Source: JBCBEX01 sp038528235
GTDB lineage: Bacteria; Bacteroidota; Rhodothermia; Rhodothermales; Rubricoccaceae
Assembly (NCBI GenBank): GCA_038528235.1
Contig: JBCBEX010000122.1
Span: 1 to 9,870 of the forward strand
Direction: 5' to 3'
DNA length: 9,870 nt
Shown here: positions 1 to 7,374 of the stretch, one piece after another
Layout of the letters: each line of letters begins with the position of its first letter
Position numbering within the stretch: position 1 is the stretch's first letter
Notes under the pieces: model-generated
Told to the model about the DNA's origin: nothing
Databases searched by the model: none
Seen by the model: only the letters and a program-made list of their open reading frames with translations
Made by a program: the position numbers and the translations under genes

Positions 1-1887
1 GGCGACCTCGACCTCGTGGTCAACAACCTTGGGGCTCCCGCCTCCATCTACGAGAACCAAACCAGCGTGCAAGCCAACCGGCACTTTCTCCAGGTACAGC
101 TCGAAGGGACGGCTGCGAACGTGTTCGGCATCGGCGCGAAGGTTGGCGTGTGGACCGAGGGGCGTGCCAACTACCTCGAACACATCCCCATGCGCGGCTT
201 CCAGTCGAGCATGGACTACACGCTCACCTTCGGCTTAGGCGAGGCCACTGCGATCGATTCTGTCACGGTGCGCTGGCCGGACGGCCTGCGCCAGGTTGCG
301 CGCTCCGTGGCCGTCGACCAAGTGCTCACGCTGCGCCATGCCGACGCAGCGTCGAGGTCGAGCCAGCCGCCTGAACTGCCAGCCGGAGACACCGCTCTCT
401 TCCGGGACATCACCGCGGGCGTAACAATTCCGTACCAGCACAGCGAGAATCGCTTTGTGGACTTCCACCGGGAGAGCCTGCTCCCGAAGAAGCTCTCCAC
501 CGACGGCCCCGCCGCCGCCACCGGCGACGTGAACGGCGACGGGCTCGACGACCTCTACCTCGGCGGTGCCGCCGGGCAGCCCGGCGCGCTGCTCCTCCAG
601 TCGGCGAGCGGCAGCTTTCAGAGCACATCGACGCAAGTGTTTGAGGCCGATGCCGCCTCGGAAGACACCGACGCCGCGTTCTTCGACGCCGATGGCGACG
701 GCGACCTCGACCTCTACGTCGTCTCCGGCAGCAACGAATTCGAGGCGAACGCCGCGGCGCTTGTCGATCGGCTCTACCTCAACGAGGGCACTGGCCAATT
801 CACACGCGGCGAAGGGCTGCTCCCCACGCTGTACATGAGCGGCAGCACGGTCGCCCCAGCCGACTTCGATCAAGATGGCGATCTCGATCTGTTCGTCGGC
901 GCACGGTCGGTCCCCTTGCGGTACGGCGACATTCCCCGCTCCGCGCTGCTAGTCAACAACGGGCGCGGCCGCTTCACCAACGTAACCGAGCGCCGCGCCC
1001 CGGCACTCTTGGAGGCGGGCCTCATCACCGACGCCGTCTGGACCGACACGGACGCCGACGGCGACCTCGACCTCGTGGCCGTCGGCGAGTGGATGCCCGT
1101 GCGGGTCTTCGAGAACGTCGGCAATGGCGCGCTAGAAGTCGTAGAGGTGCCGGGTCTCGCCGAGACCGAAGGCCTCTGGACGCGCGTGGTGGCTGCTGAC
1201 CTCGACGGCGACGGCGACGACGACCTCGTGGCGGGCAACCTCGGCCTCAACACCAAGCTGCGCGGCTCGCCCGAGCGCCCCGTCACGATGCACGTCGCGG
1301 ACTTCGATGGCAACGGCTCGACCGAGCAGCTGCTGAGCCTCTACCCGAGCGCCGACAGCGACACGGCCTACCCCTTCACGCTGCGGCAGGACCTCGTGCG
1401 GCAACTCCCGCACCTCAAACGTCGCTACCCGCGCTTCGAGGGCTACGCCGGGCAGACCGTCGACGACATCTTCACTGAGGAAGAACTCGCCCTCGCCGAC
1501 GTACGCACCGCGACTCTCTTTGCCTCGTCTGTCTTCCTCAACGAGGGCGGCGCGTTCGTACGGGCCGACCTTCCTTACGACGCGCAGCTAGCTCCTGTCT
1601 ACGGCCTCCTCGCCCGCGACGTTGACGAGGACGGCGCGCTCGACCTACTTCTCGCAGGCAATTTCTTCGACGTGCGCCCGGACCTCGGCCGTATGGCGGC
1701 ATCGTATGGCCTGCTCCTGCGCGGTGCCGGGGATGGCACGTTCGAGGCCCTGCCGCCGCGCGCGAGCGGCTTTTTCGTGCCGGGCCAGACGCGTCGGCTC
1801 GCCGACTTTACCGGGCCGGAAGGGCAGCGCATCCTCGCCGCCAAGAACGATGCATCACCGCAGGTCTTCGCTCGCCTCGCTGACTAA
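1..1887 (+). CDS. VCBS/FG-GAP repeat protein with ASPIC/UnbV domain (5'-truncated by window)
   Basis: The frame is open from base 1, and the first visible residues (GDLDLVVNN) are the middle of a calcium-loop repeat, so the true start lies upstream. The visible part is 628 codons, ending in TAA at 1885-1887. An ASPIC/UnbV domain covers roughly visible residues 43-95: FGIGAKV, then RGFQSS, TFGLG and the closing VRWPDG. After it come seven calcium-loop motifs of FG-GAP/VCBS type, beginning with DVNGDG (visible residue 176) and ending with DVDEDGALDLLLAGN. These repeats normally fold as blades of an integrin-like beta-propeller that binds Ca2+. The protein aligns along its whole visible length with residues ~496 onward of the next gene, so the two are tandem paralogues. 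By analogy it should be a ~1100-aa exported lipoprotein, but its N-terminus is not visible. Family members are often labelled CRTAC1-like or 'RNA-binding'; the true ligand is unknown. Expression together with the downstream genes is inferred from the 67-bp gap. Confidence 0.93.
   Translation, partial: GDLDLVVNNLGAPASIYENQTSVQANRHFLQVQLEGTAANVFGIGAKVGVWTEGRANYLEHIPMRGFQSSMDYTLTFGLGEATAIDSVTVRWPDGLRQVARSVAVDQVLTLRHADAASRSSQPPELPAGDTALFRDITAGVTIPYQHSENRFVDFHRESLLPKKLSTDGPAAATGDVNGDGLDDLYLGGAAGQPGALLLQSASGSFQSTSTQVFEADAASEDTDAAFFDADGDGDLDLYVVSGSNEFEANAAALVDRLYLNEGTGQFTRGEGLLPTLYMSGSTVAPADFDQDGDLDLFVGARSVPLRYGDIPRSALLVNNGRGRFTNVTERRAPALLEAGLITDAVWTDTDADGDLDLVAVGEWMPVRVFENVGNGALEVVEVPGLAETEGLWTRVVAADLDGDGDDDLVAGNLGLNTKLRGSPERPVTMHVADFDGNGSTEQLLSLYPSADSDTAYPFTLRQDLVRQLPHLKRRYPRFEGYAGQTVDDIFTEEELALADVRTATLFASSVFLNEGGAFVRADLPYDAQLAPVYGLLARDVDEDGALDLLLAGNFFDVRPDLGRMAASYGLLLRGAGDGTFEALPPRASGFFVPGQTRRLADFTGPEGQRILAAKNDASPQVFARLAD
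700..725 (+). repeat. 26-bp exact direct repeat, copy 1 (shared by the tandem paralogues)
   Basis: These 26 bases, within a calcium-loop motif of the first propeller gene, are identical to 4142-4167 in the second. They lie inside a 72-nt block (670-741 against 4112-4183) with 64 identical positions, which encodes DAAFFDAD..GDLDLYVVSG.NEF in both proteins. This is paralogy with locally strong conservation at DNA level. Confidence 0.9.
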
Positions 1888-1954
1888 CCCCTTCGTCGGC
1901 CCACTCGTCCCCATCGGTTGCCTCACCACCCCTCGCCTGACTGATCCCTCTCCC

Positions 1955-4900
1955 ATGCCCCCGATTGTCCGCGCGCTCGTGCTGAGCGCGTCCCTCGTGT
2001 CCTTCGGCTGCGGCGCGTCCAGCGAAGCGCCCCTCTTCGAGCGCCTCGACCCGAGCGCCACCGGCGTGACGTTCACCAACCCCCTCGCCGAGGCGGCGTC
2101 GTTCAACATCATCGACTACCCGTACTACTACAACGGCGGCGGCGTGGCCGTCGGCGACGTGGACGGCGACGAGCGGCCTGACCTCTTCTTCACGGCCAAC
2201 GAGCAGGAAAACCGGCTCTACCTGAACCGTACCGAGGCTGGGGAGGCGATCCGGTTCGAGGACGTCACCGACCAGGCAGGCGTCGGCGGGCTCGGCAACT
2301 GGTCCACGGGCGTGACGATGGTCGACGTGAACGCCGACGGGCGGCTCGATCTCTACGTGATGAACGTGGGCGGCTACCTCGACCGATCCGGGCGCAACGA
2401 GCTGTTTATCAACGAGGGTCTCGATGACGACGGCGTGCTGCGCTTCACCGAGCAGGCGGACACCTACGGCCTCGATTTCGAGGGCTATGCGACGCACGCT
2501 ACGTTCTTCGACTACGACCGCGACGGCGACCTCGACGCCTACCTCCTCAACCACTCGACGCACACCGAGCGGACCTACAAGCGCGCCGAACTGGTCCGCA
2601 CCCGCCACGAACGGGCAGGCGACCGGCTGCTCCGCAACGATGCCACGCCGAGCGGCCCGCGCTTCACCGAGGTCAGCCAGGAGGCGGGCATCCGCAGCGG
2701 CGCGGCGGGCTATGGCCTCTCCACCGCCGTTGCCGACTTCAACGGCGATGGCTGGCCCGACCTCTACATCGGCAACGACTTCCACGAGAACGACCTCCTC
2801 TACCTCAACAACCAGGACGGCACCTTCCGCGAGGTCATCCAGACAGCGATGGCGCACACGAGCACGTTCTCGATGGGCGCCGATGCCGCCGACCTCGACA
2901 ATGATGGGCGCATCGACCTCGCGGTCCTCGATATGCTGCCCGACGACGAGGCCATCCGCAAGACCTCCGACGACGGCGACACGTTCACGCTCTACGAACT
3001 CAAGCGCAGCCTTGGCTACCATCACCAGCTCGCGCGCAACACGCTCCAGCTCAACCGCGGAGTCGCGGCCGACGGAGTCCCACGCTTCTCCGACATCGCG
3101 CCGCTAGCGGGCACGGCGGCCACTGACTGGAGTTGGGCTGCGCTCTTCGCCGACTTCGACCTCGACGGCCACAAGGACCTCTTCATCACCAACGGCATCT
3201 TCCGCCGCCCCAACGACCTCGACTACATCAACTATGTGGCGAGCGCCGACGCACAGATCGCGCTCCAGCAGGGCACCGACGAGAGCATCCTTGCGCTCCT
3301 CGACAAGATGCCCCAGGTGCCGATCCCGAACGCAGCGTTCCGCAACAATGAGCTGCTGCAATTCGAGGAGATCGCTGAGGAGTGGGGCCTCGATGAGGCC
3401 GGCTTCTCCAACGGCGCGGCCTACGCCGACCTTGACGGCGACGGCGACCTCGACCTGGTCGTCAACAACGTCAACGCGGCGGCGTCGATCTACGAGAACC
3501 AGGCCGTGGGACGACCCAACCGGCAGGGCCTTGACGTCCACGCGCTCACCGTCGCGCTAGACGGCCCTGCGGAGAACCCCCTCGGCGTGGGCACCCGCGT
3601 GCGCATCGTCACCTCGGGCGACCAGCAGCAGGTCGCGGAGCTGATGCCGACGCGCGGCTTCCAGTCGTCGGTGGAGCCGATCCTTCACTTTGGCCTCGGC
3701 ATCGCCACCACGGTGGATTCGCTGACCGTGCGCTGGCCCGACGGACGCACGCAGACGATGACGGACATCGACGCTGACCAGCGGCTCACGCTGCGCTATG
3801 CAGACGCCACAGACACGGCTCCTGCGCCCAGGCGGCCGGCTCCGCTGTTTGCGGTCGTGGGCGACGCGATCCCCTTCACGCACGAAGAGAACGACTTCGT
3901 CGACTTCAACCGCGAGAAGCTCATGCCGCACAAGCGTTCGACGGACGGCCCAGCGGTCGCGGTGGGCGACGTGGACGGCGATGGACTGGACGACCTCGTC
4001 TTCGGCGGCGCGAAGCACCAGGCGGCGGCGCTGCTTCTGCAGCAGGCAGACGGCTCGTTCCTCCCGGTCGATGTCCCAGCGTTCCGCGCCGACAGCCTCG
4101 CTGAAGACGTGGACGCCGCCTTCTTCGACGCCGACAACGATGGCGACCTCGACCTCTACGTCGTCTCAGGCGGCAACGAGTTCTGGGGCACGTCCGATGC
4201 GCTGCGCGATCGCCTCTACCGCAACGAGGGCGGCACACTTTCGCGCGACCTCGGTGCGCTCCCTGATGTGTTTGGGAATGGCAGTGTCGTCGCGCCCGGC
4301 GACTACGACGGCGACGGCGACCTCGACTTGTTCGTGGGCAGCAGCACGACGCCCCGCGAGTATGGCGTCATCCCGCCCAGCTTTCTGTTGGAGAACGACG
4401 GTACCGGGCGTTTTACCGACGTGACTCTGGACGCTGCACCCGAGCTTGCGGAGGCAGGCCTCCTCACGGACGCCGTCTGGGGGGACTTCGACGGAGACCG
4501 CGACCTCGACCTGGCTGTGGCCGGTGAGTGGATGCCCGTCAGATTGTTCCTGAACGACGACGGTGCGATCACACCAGAAGCGCGCGGTGCCTCCGGCCTC
4601 TGGCACAGCCTCGCAGCGGGCGACTTCGACGCCGACGGCGACCTTGACCTCATCGCGGGCAACCTGGGCTTCAACTCGATGATCCAGGCCCGGACCGGCG
4701 AGCCTACGCGCCTCTACGTTGGCGACCTTGACGGCGACGGAAGCACAGAGAGCCTGCTCACGACCGTCCGCGACGGCCGCGAGTACCCGTATGCCTCGCT
4801 CGACCAACTCAAGGGCCAGTTTGCCACGCTCCGCCGCGAGTACCCGGACTTCGTCAGCTACAGCGCGCGCGAAGTGAGCGAGCTCTTCGGCCCCGGCGCG

Positions 4901-5338
4901 ATGGCCAACGCCGACATGCTCGAAGCCGATATGCTCGGCTCGGTGTGGCTAGAGAACGACGGTAGCGGCTCCTTCACTCAGCACACGCTGCCTCGCCCTG
5001 CCCAGTTTGCCCCAGCGTTCAGCATTCTTCCCGGCGACCACGACGGCGACGGCCACCTCGACGTGCTCCTCGCGGGCAACTTCACCGGCGTCCGCCCGGA
5101 CCGCGGCCAAGAAGCTGCGGGCTTCGGCGTGCTCCTGCGCGGCACGGGACGCGGCGGTCCGTCCATTTTCGAAGCCGTAGATCTCGCAGAAAGTGGCGTC
5201 TTGCTCCCCGGCGAAGTTCGTGAACTCTCATTGTTTACGAACCAACGCGGCACCATGCACATACTCGCCGCTCGCAACAACGCCGCTCCGCTCGTGCTCC
5301 GCGCTGCTGGTAGAAGCGGTACCCTTGCGGCTCAATAG
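1955..5338 (+). CDS. Large VCBS/FG-GAP repeat lipoprotein with central ASPIC/UnbV domain (CRTAC1-like)
   Basis: This is a complete 1127-aa protein. The frame is open further upstream, but ATG 1955 is chosen because a signal peptide follows it at once (hydrophobic residues ~4-18, cleavage before Cys19). The lipobox SFGC is non-canonical at -3 and -2. The mature start (LFERLDPSATGVTFTN, then a YYYNGGGVAVGD block) is typical of the ~1100-aa CRTAC1-like proteins of Bacteroidota. Seven calcium-loop motifs precede the ASPIC/UnbV domain, at about residues 68, 124, 186, 261, 313, 400 and 492. ASPIC/UnbV lies at ~543-600 (GVGTRV, RGFQSS, HFGLG, VRWPDG). Seven more motifs follow, at about 672, 725, 783, 844, 890, 924 and 1028. 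I infer two propeller-like modules flanking UnbV, with an extracytoplasmic binding or scaffold role. In this phylum such genes often accompany SusC/SusD transport loci, but none is visible here. No Shine-Dalgarno precedes the start; the 67-bp leader is pyrimidine-rich. Confidence 0.94.
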   Translation: MPPIVRALVLSASLVSFGCGASSEAPLFERLDPSATGVTFTNPLAEAASFNIIDYPYYYNGGGVAVGDVDGDERPDLFFTANEQENRLYLNRTEAGEAIRFEDVTDQAGVGGLGNWSTGVTMVDVNADGRLDLYVMNVGGYLDRSGRNELFINEGLDDDGVLRFTEQADTYGLDFEGYATHATFFDYDRDGDLDAYLLNHSTHTERTYKRAELVRTRHERAGDRLLRNDATPSGPRFTEVSQEAGIRSGAAGYGLSTAVADFNGDGWPDLYIGNDFHENDLLYLNNQDGTFREVIQTAMAHTSTFSMGADAADLDNDGRIDLAVLDMLPDDEAIRKTSDDGDTFTLYELKRSLGYHHQLARNTLQLNRGVAADGVPRFSDIAPLAGTAATDWSWAALFADFDLDGHKDLFITNGIFRRPNDLDYINYVASADAQIALQQGTDESILALLDKMPQVPIPNAAFRNNELLQFEEIAEEWGLDEAGFSNGAAYADLDGDGDLDLVVNNVNAAASIYENQAVGRPNRQGLDVHALTVALDGPAENPLGVGTRVRIVTSGDQQQVAELMPTRGFQSSVEPILHFGLGIATTVDSLTVRWPDGRTQTMTDIDADQRLTLRYADATDTAPAPRRPAPLFAVVGDAIPFTHEENDFVDFNREKLMPHKRSTDGPAVAVGDVDGDGLDDLVFGGAKHQAAALLLQQADGSFLPVDVPAFRADSLAEDVDAAFFDADNDGDLDLYVVSGGNEFWGTSDALRDRLYRNEGGTLSRDLGALPDVFGNGSVVAPGDYDGDGDLDLFVGSSTTPREYGVIPPSFLLENDGTGRFTDVTLDAAPELAEAGLLTDAVWGDFDGDRDLDLAVAGEWMPVRLFLNDDGAITPEARGASGLWHSLAAGDFDADGDLDLIAGNLGFNSMIQARTGEPTRLYVGDLDGDGSTESLLTTVRDGREYPYASLDQLKGQFATLRREYPDFVSYSAREVSELFGPGAMANADMLEADMLGSVWLENDGSGSFTQHTLPRPAQFAPAFSILPGDHDGDGHLDVLLAGNFTGVRPDRGQEAAGFGVLLRGTGRGGPSIFEAVDLAESGVLLPGEVRELSLFTNQRGTMHILAARNNAAPLVLRAAGRSGTLAAQ
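4142..4167 (+). repeat. 26-bp exact direct repeat, copy 2
   Basis: Second copy of the exact match to 700-725, at the equivalent propeller repeat of the downstream paralogue. It is a possible site for homologous exchange or deletion between the two genes, which would remove about 3.4 kb. Confidence 0.9.
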
Positions 5339-5380
5339 CTCGACTCGTCTGATCGCCTGATCGTTTCTCAACCGCTCTGA

Positions 5381-5410
5381 CTCGTCCGACCATGCCTCGT
5401 CCGACCATGC
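5381..5410 (+). repeat. Perfect 15-bp tandem duplication spanning the haloperoxidase start codon
   Basis: The unit CTCGTCCGACCATGC occurs twice with no gap (5381-5395 and 5396-5410). Each copy contains an ATG in the same sequence context. Because 15 is a multiple of three, both ATGs (5392 and 5407) are in frame and give N-termini differing by five residues (MPRPT). Just upstream, 5349-5364 holds another short near-tandem repeat, CTGATCGC then CTGATCGT. Confidence 0.95.
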
Positions 5411-6771
5411 TCCGTCGCGTCCTGTTCGTGCTACCCCTGCTGTTCGCCCTCAGCGTGTTGTCTGCGTGTGAGGAGCCTGCCCCAAAACCCGTTGACCCCG
5501 TGGTGCTGGAGTCGGCGTCAGACCCGGAACTGCTGCATGCGGCGGTGAAGCACCTCACGGACGTGATGATCCGGGACATCTTCAGCCCACCCCAGGCCGC
5601 GCGCGCGTATGCCTACACCACCATCGCTGCCTACGAGGCGATGGTGCCTGACACGCCTGACCTTCGCTCGCTCGCAGGCCAGGTCGCCGAGCTAGAGTCT
5701 GTACCAGCGCCCCCAGCAGATGTGAAGATTCACCATCCACTCGCTGCGACGCAGGCCGCCTACGCGGTAGCCGAGGCCCTGGTCTTCTCACCGGCTGAGA
5801 TCGCCGTGCGTCAGGAGGCGATGGAGGCCGAGGCACGTGCCGCGCTGCCGGAGGCGCTCGTGGAGGCCTCGCTGGCCTACGGCGACGCTGTCGCGCAGCA
5901 CATCCTGGCATGGCTCAACACGGATGGCTACCGCGAGACCCGGAGCGCCCCGACCTACACTGTCACCGACGAGCCCGGGCGCTGGGTCCCGACGCCGCCC
6001 GCCTACATGGACGGCGTTGAGCCGAGTTGGAGTCAGATCCGCCCCTTTGCTCTCGAGACTGCTGACCAGTTCGCACCGCCGCCGCCGCCGCCGTACAGCT
6101 TGGACCCTGCCAGCGAGTTTTTCCAGCAGGCCCAGGAGGTCTACCAGATCGGCGCTACCATCACCGAAGAGCAGCGCGCGATCGCGAGCTTCTGGGACTG
6201 TAACCCCTACGTGATGCACACCCGCGGCCACGCCATGTTCGCCACGAAGAAGCTCACGCCGGGTGGACACTGGATTGGCATCTCGGCCATCGCCAGCCGC
6301 ATGCGCGGCGACGACTACGCCGCGGCCGCCGAGGCCTACGCACGCACCGCCATCGCCCTCTCGGACGCCTTCATCAGCGCGTGGGACGAGAAGTACCGCA
6401 GCAACCTCATCCGCCCCGAGACGGTCATCAACGCGCACATCGACGACGCGTGGGTGCCTGTGCTCCAGACGCCGCCCTTCCCCGAATACACGAGCGGCCA
6501 CAGCGTCATCTCCGCCGCCGCCTCAGTCGTGCTGACCGACTACTTTGGTGACGACTTCGCGTTCTCGGACACCACCGAAGTCGAGTACGGCCTCCCCGTC
6601 CGCGACTTCCCTTCGTTCAATGTCGCGGCCGAGGAAGCTGCTATCAGCCGGCTTTACGGCGGCATCCACTACCGCTTCGCCGCTGACGAAGGCCTCAAGC
6701 AGGGACGCAACGTCGGCCGCCATGTCGTCGAGCGGCTTCAGACGCGCGTTCCTGCGCTTGCCACCCAGTAA
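5392..6771 (+). CDS. Vanadium-dependent haloperoxidase / PAP2-family lipoprotein
   Basis: A 459-aa protein with a strong lipoprotein signal: RR at 8-9, a hydrophobic core at 10-22, and lipobox L23-S24-A25-C26. The catalytic half matches the PAP2/haloperoxidase signature: K334-x6-R341-P342, then S368-G369-H370, then S419-R420-x5-H426. In vanadium haloperoxidases these residues hold vanadate (Lys, two Arg, Ser, Gly) and supply the acid-base and axial histidines. The K-to-R spacing (7) and R-to-H spacing (6) equal those of the fungal chloroperoxidase. The upstream WDCNP and GGHWIGI segments also fit bacterial haloperoxidase-like proteins. The expected reaction is H2O2-dependent oxidation of halide to hypohalous acid, outside the cytoplasm. 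A phosphatase role cannot be excluded, because apo-haloperoxidases and PAP2 phosphatases share this pocket. There are two possible in-frame starts, ATG 5392 and ATG 5407; the latter gives a shorter signal peptide and the same mature protein. A run of six prolines (229-234) marks a loop. The gap to the upstream gene is 53 bp. Confidence 0.88.
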   Translation: MPRPTMLRRVLFVLPLLFALSVLSACEEPAPKPVDPVVLESASDPELLHAAVKHLTDVMIRDIFSPPQAARAYAYTTIAAYEAMVPDTPDLRSLAGQVAELESVPAPPADVKIHHPLAATQAAYAVAEALVFSPAEIAVRQEAMEAEARAALPEALVEASLAYGDAVAQHILAWLNTDGYRETRSAPTYTVTDEPGRWVPTPPAYMDGVEPSWSQIRPFALETADQFAPPPPPPYSLDPASEFFQQAQEVYQIGATITEEQRAIASFWDCNPYVMHTRGHAMFATKKLTPGGHWIGISAIASRMRGDDYAAAAEAYARTAIALSDAFISAWDEKYRSNLIRPETVINAHIDDAWVPVLQTPPFPEYTSGHSVISAAASVVLTDYFGDDFAFSDTTEVEYGLPVRDFPSFNVAAEEAAISRLYGGIHYRFAADEGLKQGRNVGRHVVERLQTRVPALATQ

Positions 6772-6772
6772 T

Positions 6773-6791
6773 CCTCGCCACGAAGGCGAGG
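6773..6791 (+). terminator. Small GC-rich hairpin directly after the haloperoxidase stop codon (terminator candidate)
   Basis: CCTCGCC (6773-6779) and GGCGAGG (6785-6791) form a perfect 7-bp stem with a 5-nt loop, starting two bases after the TAA at 6769-6771. No T-tract follows directly, so it is not a classic intrinsic terminator. It may attenuate readthrough into the small lipoprotein gene or protect a 3' end. Confidence 0.35.
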
Positions 6792-6843
6792 CGGGCCTAC
6801 CTTGTCTCTTGCTCTTCGGCTGCTTTTCCCACCACCACTGCTC

Positions 6844-7260
6844 ATGTCTAAGCTCTTCCGCCTCGGCCTTCTCCTGCTGCCCCTCGTCTTCCTTGCGGCT
6901 TGTGACTCAGGCGGCGAGGACGACCCACGCGTGGGCGTCACCGGACGCTGGGTGGGCGAAATCACCAACGTCCAGGACATGTCCCAGGTCTTCCCGATCG
7001 AGATCAACGTGGTGGACACGCGCAGCAACGTGACGGGCACCGGGGTGGTGCAGTTGCCCACAGAGGCCCTCTCGTTTGAGATCATCGAAGGCCTCTTCCA
7101 GGCGCCGTTCTTGAGCTTGACCCTCCGCTTCGACCGGGCACCGTTCCAGGGAGCGCTCGCCGGCAACACGAACAGCGCGGTCACCGAAATCAACGGCGAC
7201 TTTTCAGGGTCGGGCTTGGCGAACGGCCCCGTCATGCTGTCTCTTAGCCGAGCCAACTAG
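6844..7260 (+). CDS. Small putative lipoprotein, unrecognised beta-rich domain
   Basis: A 138-aa protein starting at ATG 6844. An in-frame TTG at 6802 is also open but would put 14 extra residues before the signal peptide. The signal peptide is clear: K3 and R6, a Leu-rich core, and lipobox L17-A18-A19-C20. After Cys20 comes a short acidic Gly-rich linker (DSGGEDDP). The mature part alternates hydrophobic and polar residues with Gly turns: GRWVGEI at 35-41, NVTGTGVV at 62-69, LSLTLRF at 90-96 and INGDFSGSG at 116-124. This suggests a compact beta-barrel or sandwich, like the small lipocalin-like lipoproteins common in this group. I do not recognise a specific family, and no catalytic motif stands out. 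It lies 72 bp after the haloperoxidase gene in the same direction, with a small hairpin in the gap, so co-transcription is possible but not certain. Confidence 0.82.
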   Translation: MSKLFRLGLLLLPLVFLAACDSGGEDDPRVGVTGRWVGEITNVQDMSQVFPIEINVVDTRSNVTGTGVVQLPTEALSFEIIEGLFQAPFLSLTLRFDRAPFQGALAGNTNSAVTEINGDFSGSGLANGPVMLSLSRAN

Positions 7261-7280
7261 GTACCAGCAGCATTCACGCT

Positions 7281-7307
7281 GAGTGGCGTTCGAACTAATG
7301 GCCACTC
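7281..7307 (+). terminator. Hairpin downstream of the small lipoprotein gene (weak terminator candidate)
   Basis: GAGTGGC (7281-7287) pairs with GCCACTC (7301-7307) across a 13-nt loop that itself contains the palindrome GTTCGAAC. It lies 20 bp past the stop codon and is followed by GCGGTTTCGG, with only a short T run. Position suits a transcript end; the long loop and missing U-tract weaken the call. Confidence 0.3.
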
Positions 7308-7374
7308 GCGGTTTCGGTACCGTCCCCGCTGCGTTCGATTCGTCGCCCGATCTCTCGGGATCGCGCTTCAGTGG

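Noticed and set aside
118..310. 'RNA-binding protein' as a function for the UnbV proteins
   Set aside because: This label is common for the family, but the signal peptide and Ca2+-loop propellers point to an extracytoplasmic protein; no RNA-binding motif is visible.
1622..1954. In-frame upstream extension of the second propeller gene
   Set aside because: It overlaps the first gene, is Arg/Ser-rich like a shadow frame, and would bury the lipoprotein signal peptide that starts at 1955.
1808..3025. Long minus-strand open frame (405 codons) opposite the second propeller gene, and similar antisense frames at 235-873, 4166-4807 and 5788-6501
   Set aside because: They mirror GC-rich codon bias opposite strongly supported genes; the translations are Val/Ala/Arg-rich with no recognisable domain.
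5339..5391. Terminator or promoter between the second propeller gene and the haloperoxidase
   Set aside because: Only short pyrimidine-rich repeats are present; no stable stem with a T-tract and no -35/-10 pair.
6802..6843. TTG start giving a 152-aa form of the small lipoprotein
   Set aside because: ATG 6844 directly precedes a normal-length lipoprotein signal; the extension adds a second hydrophobic Pro-rich piece with no purpose.
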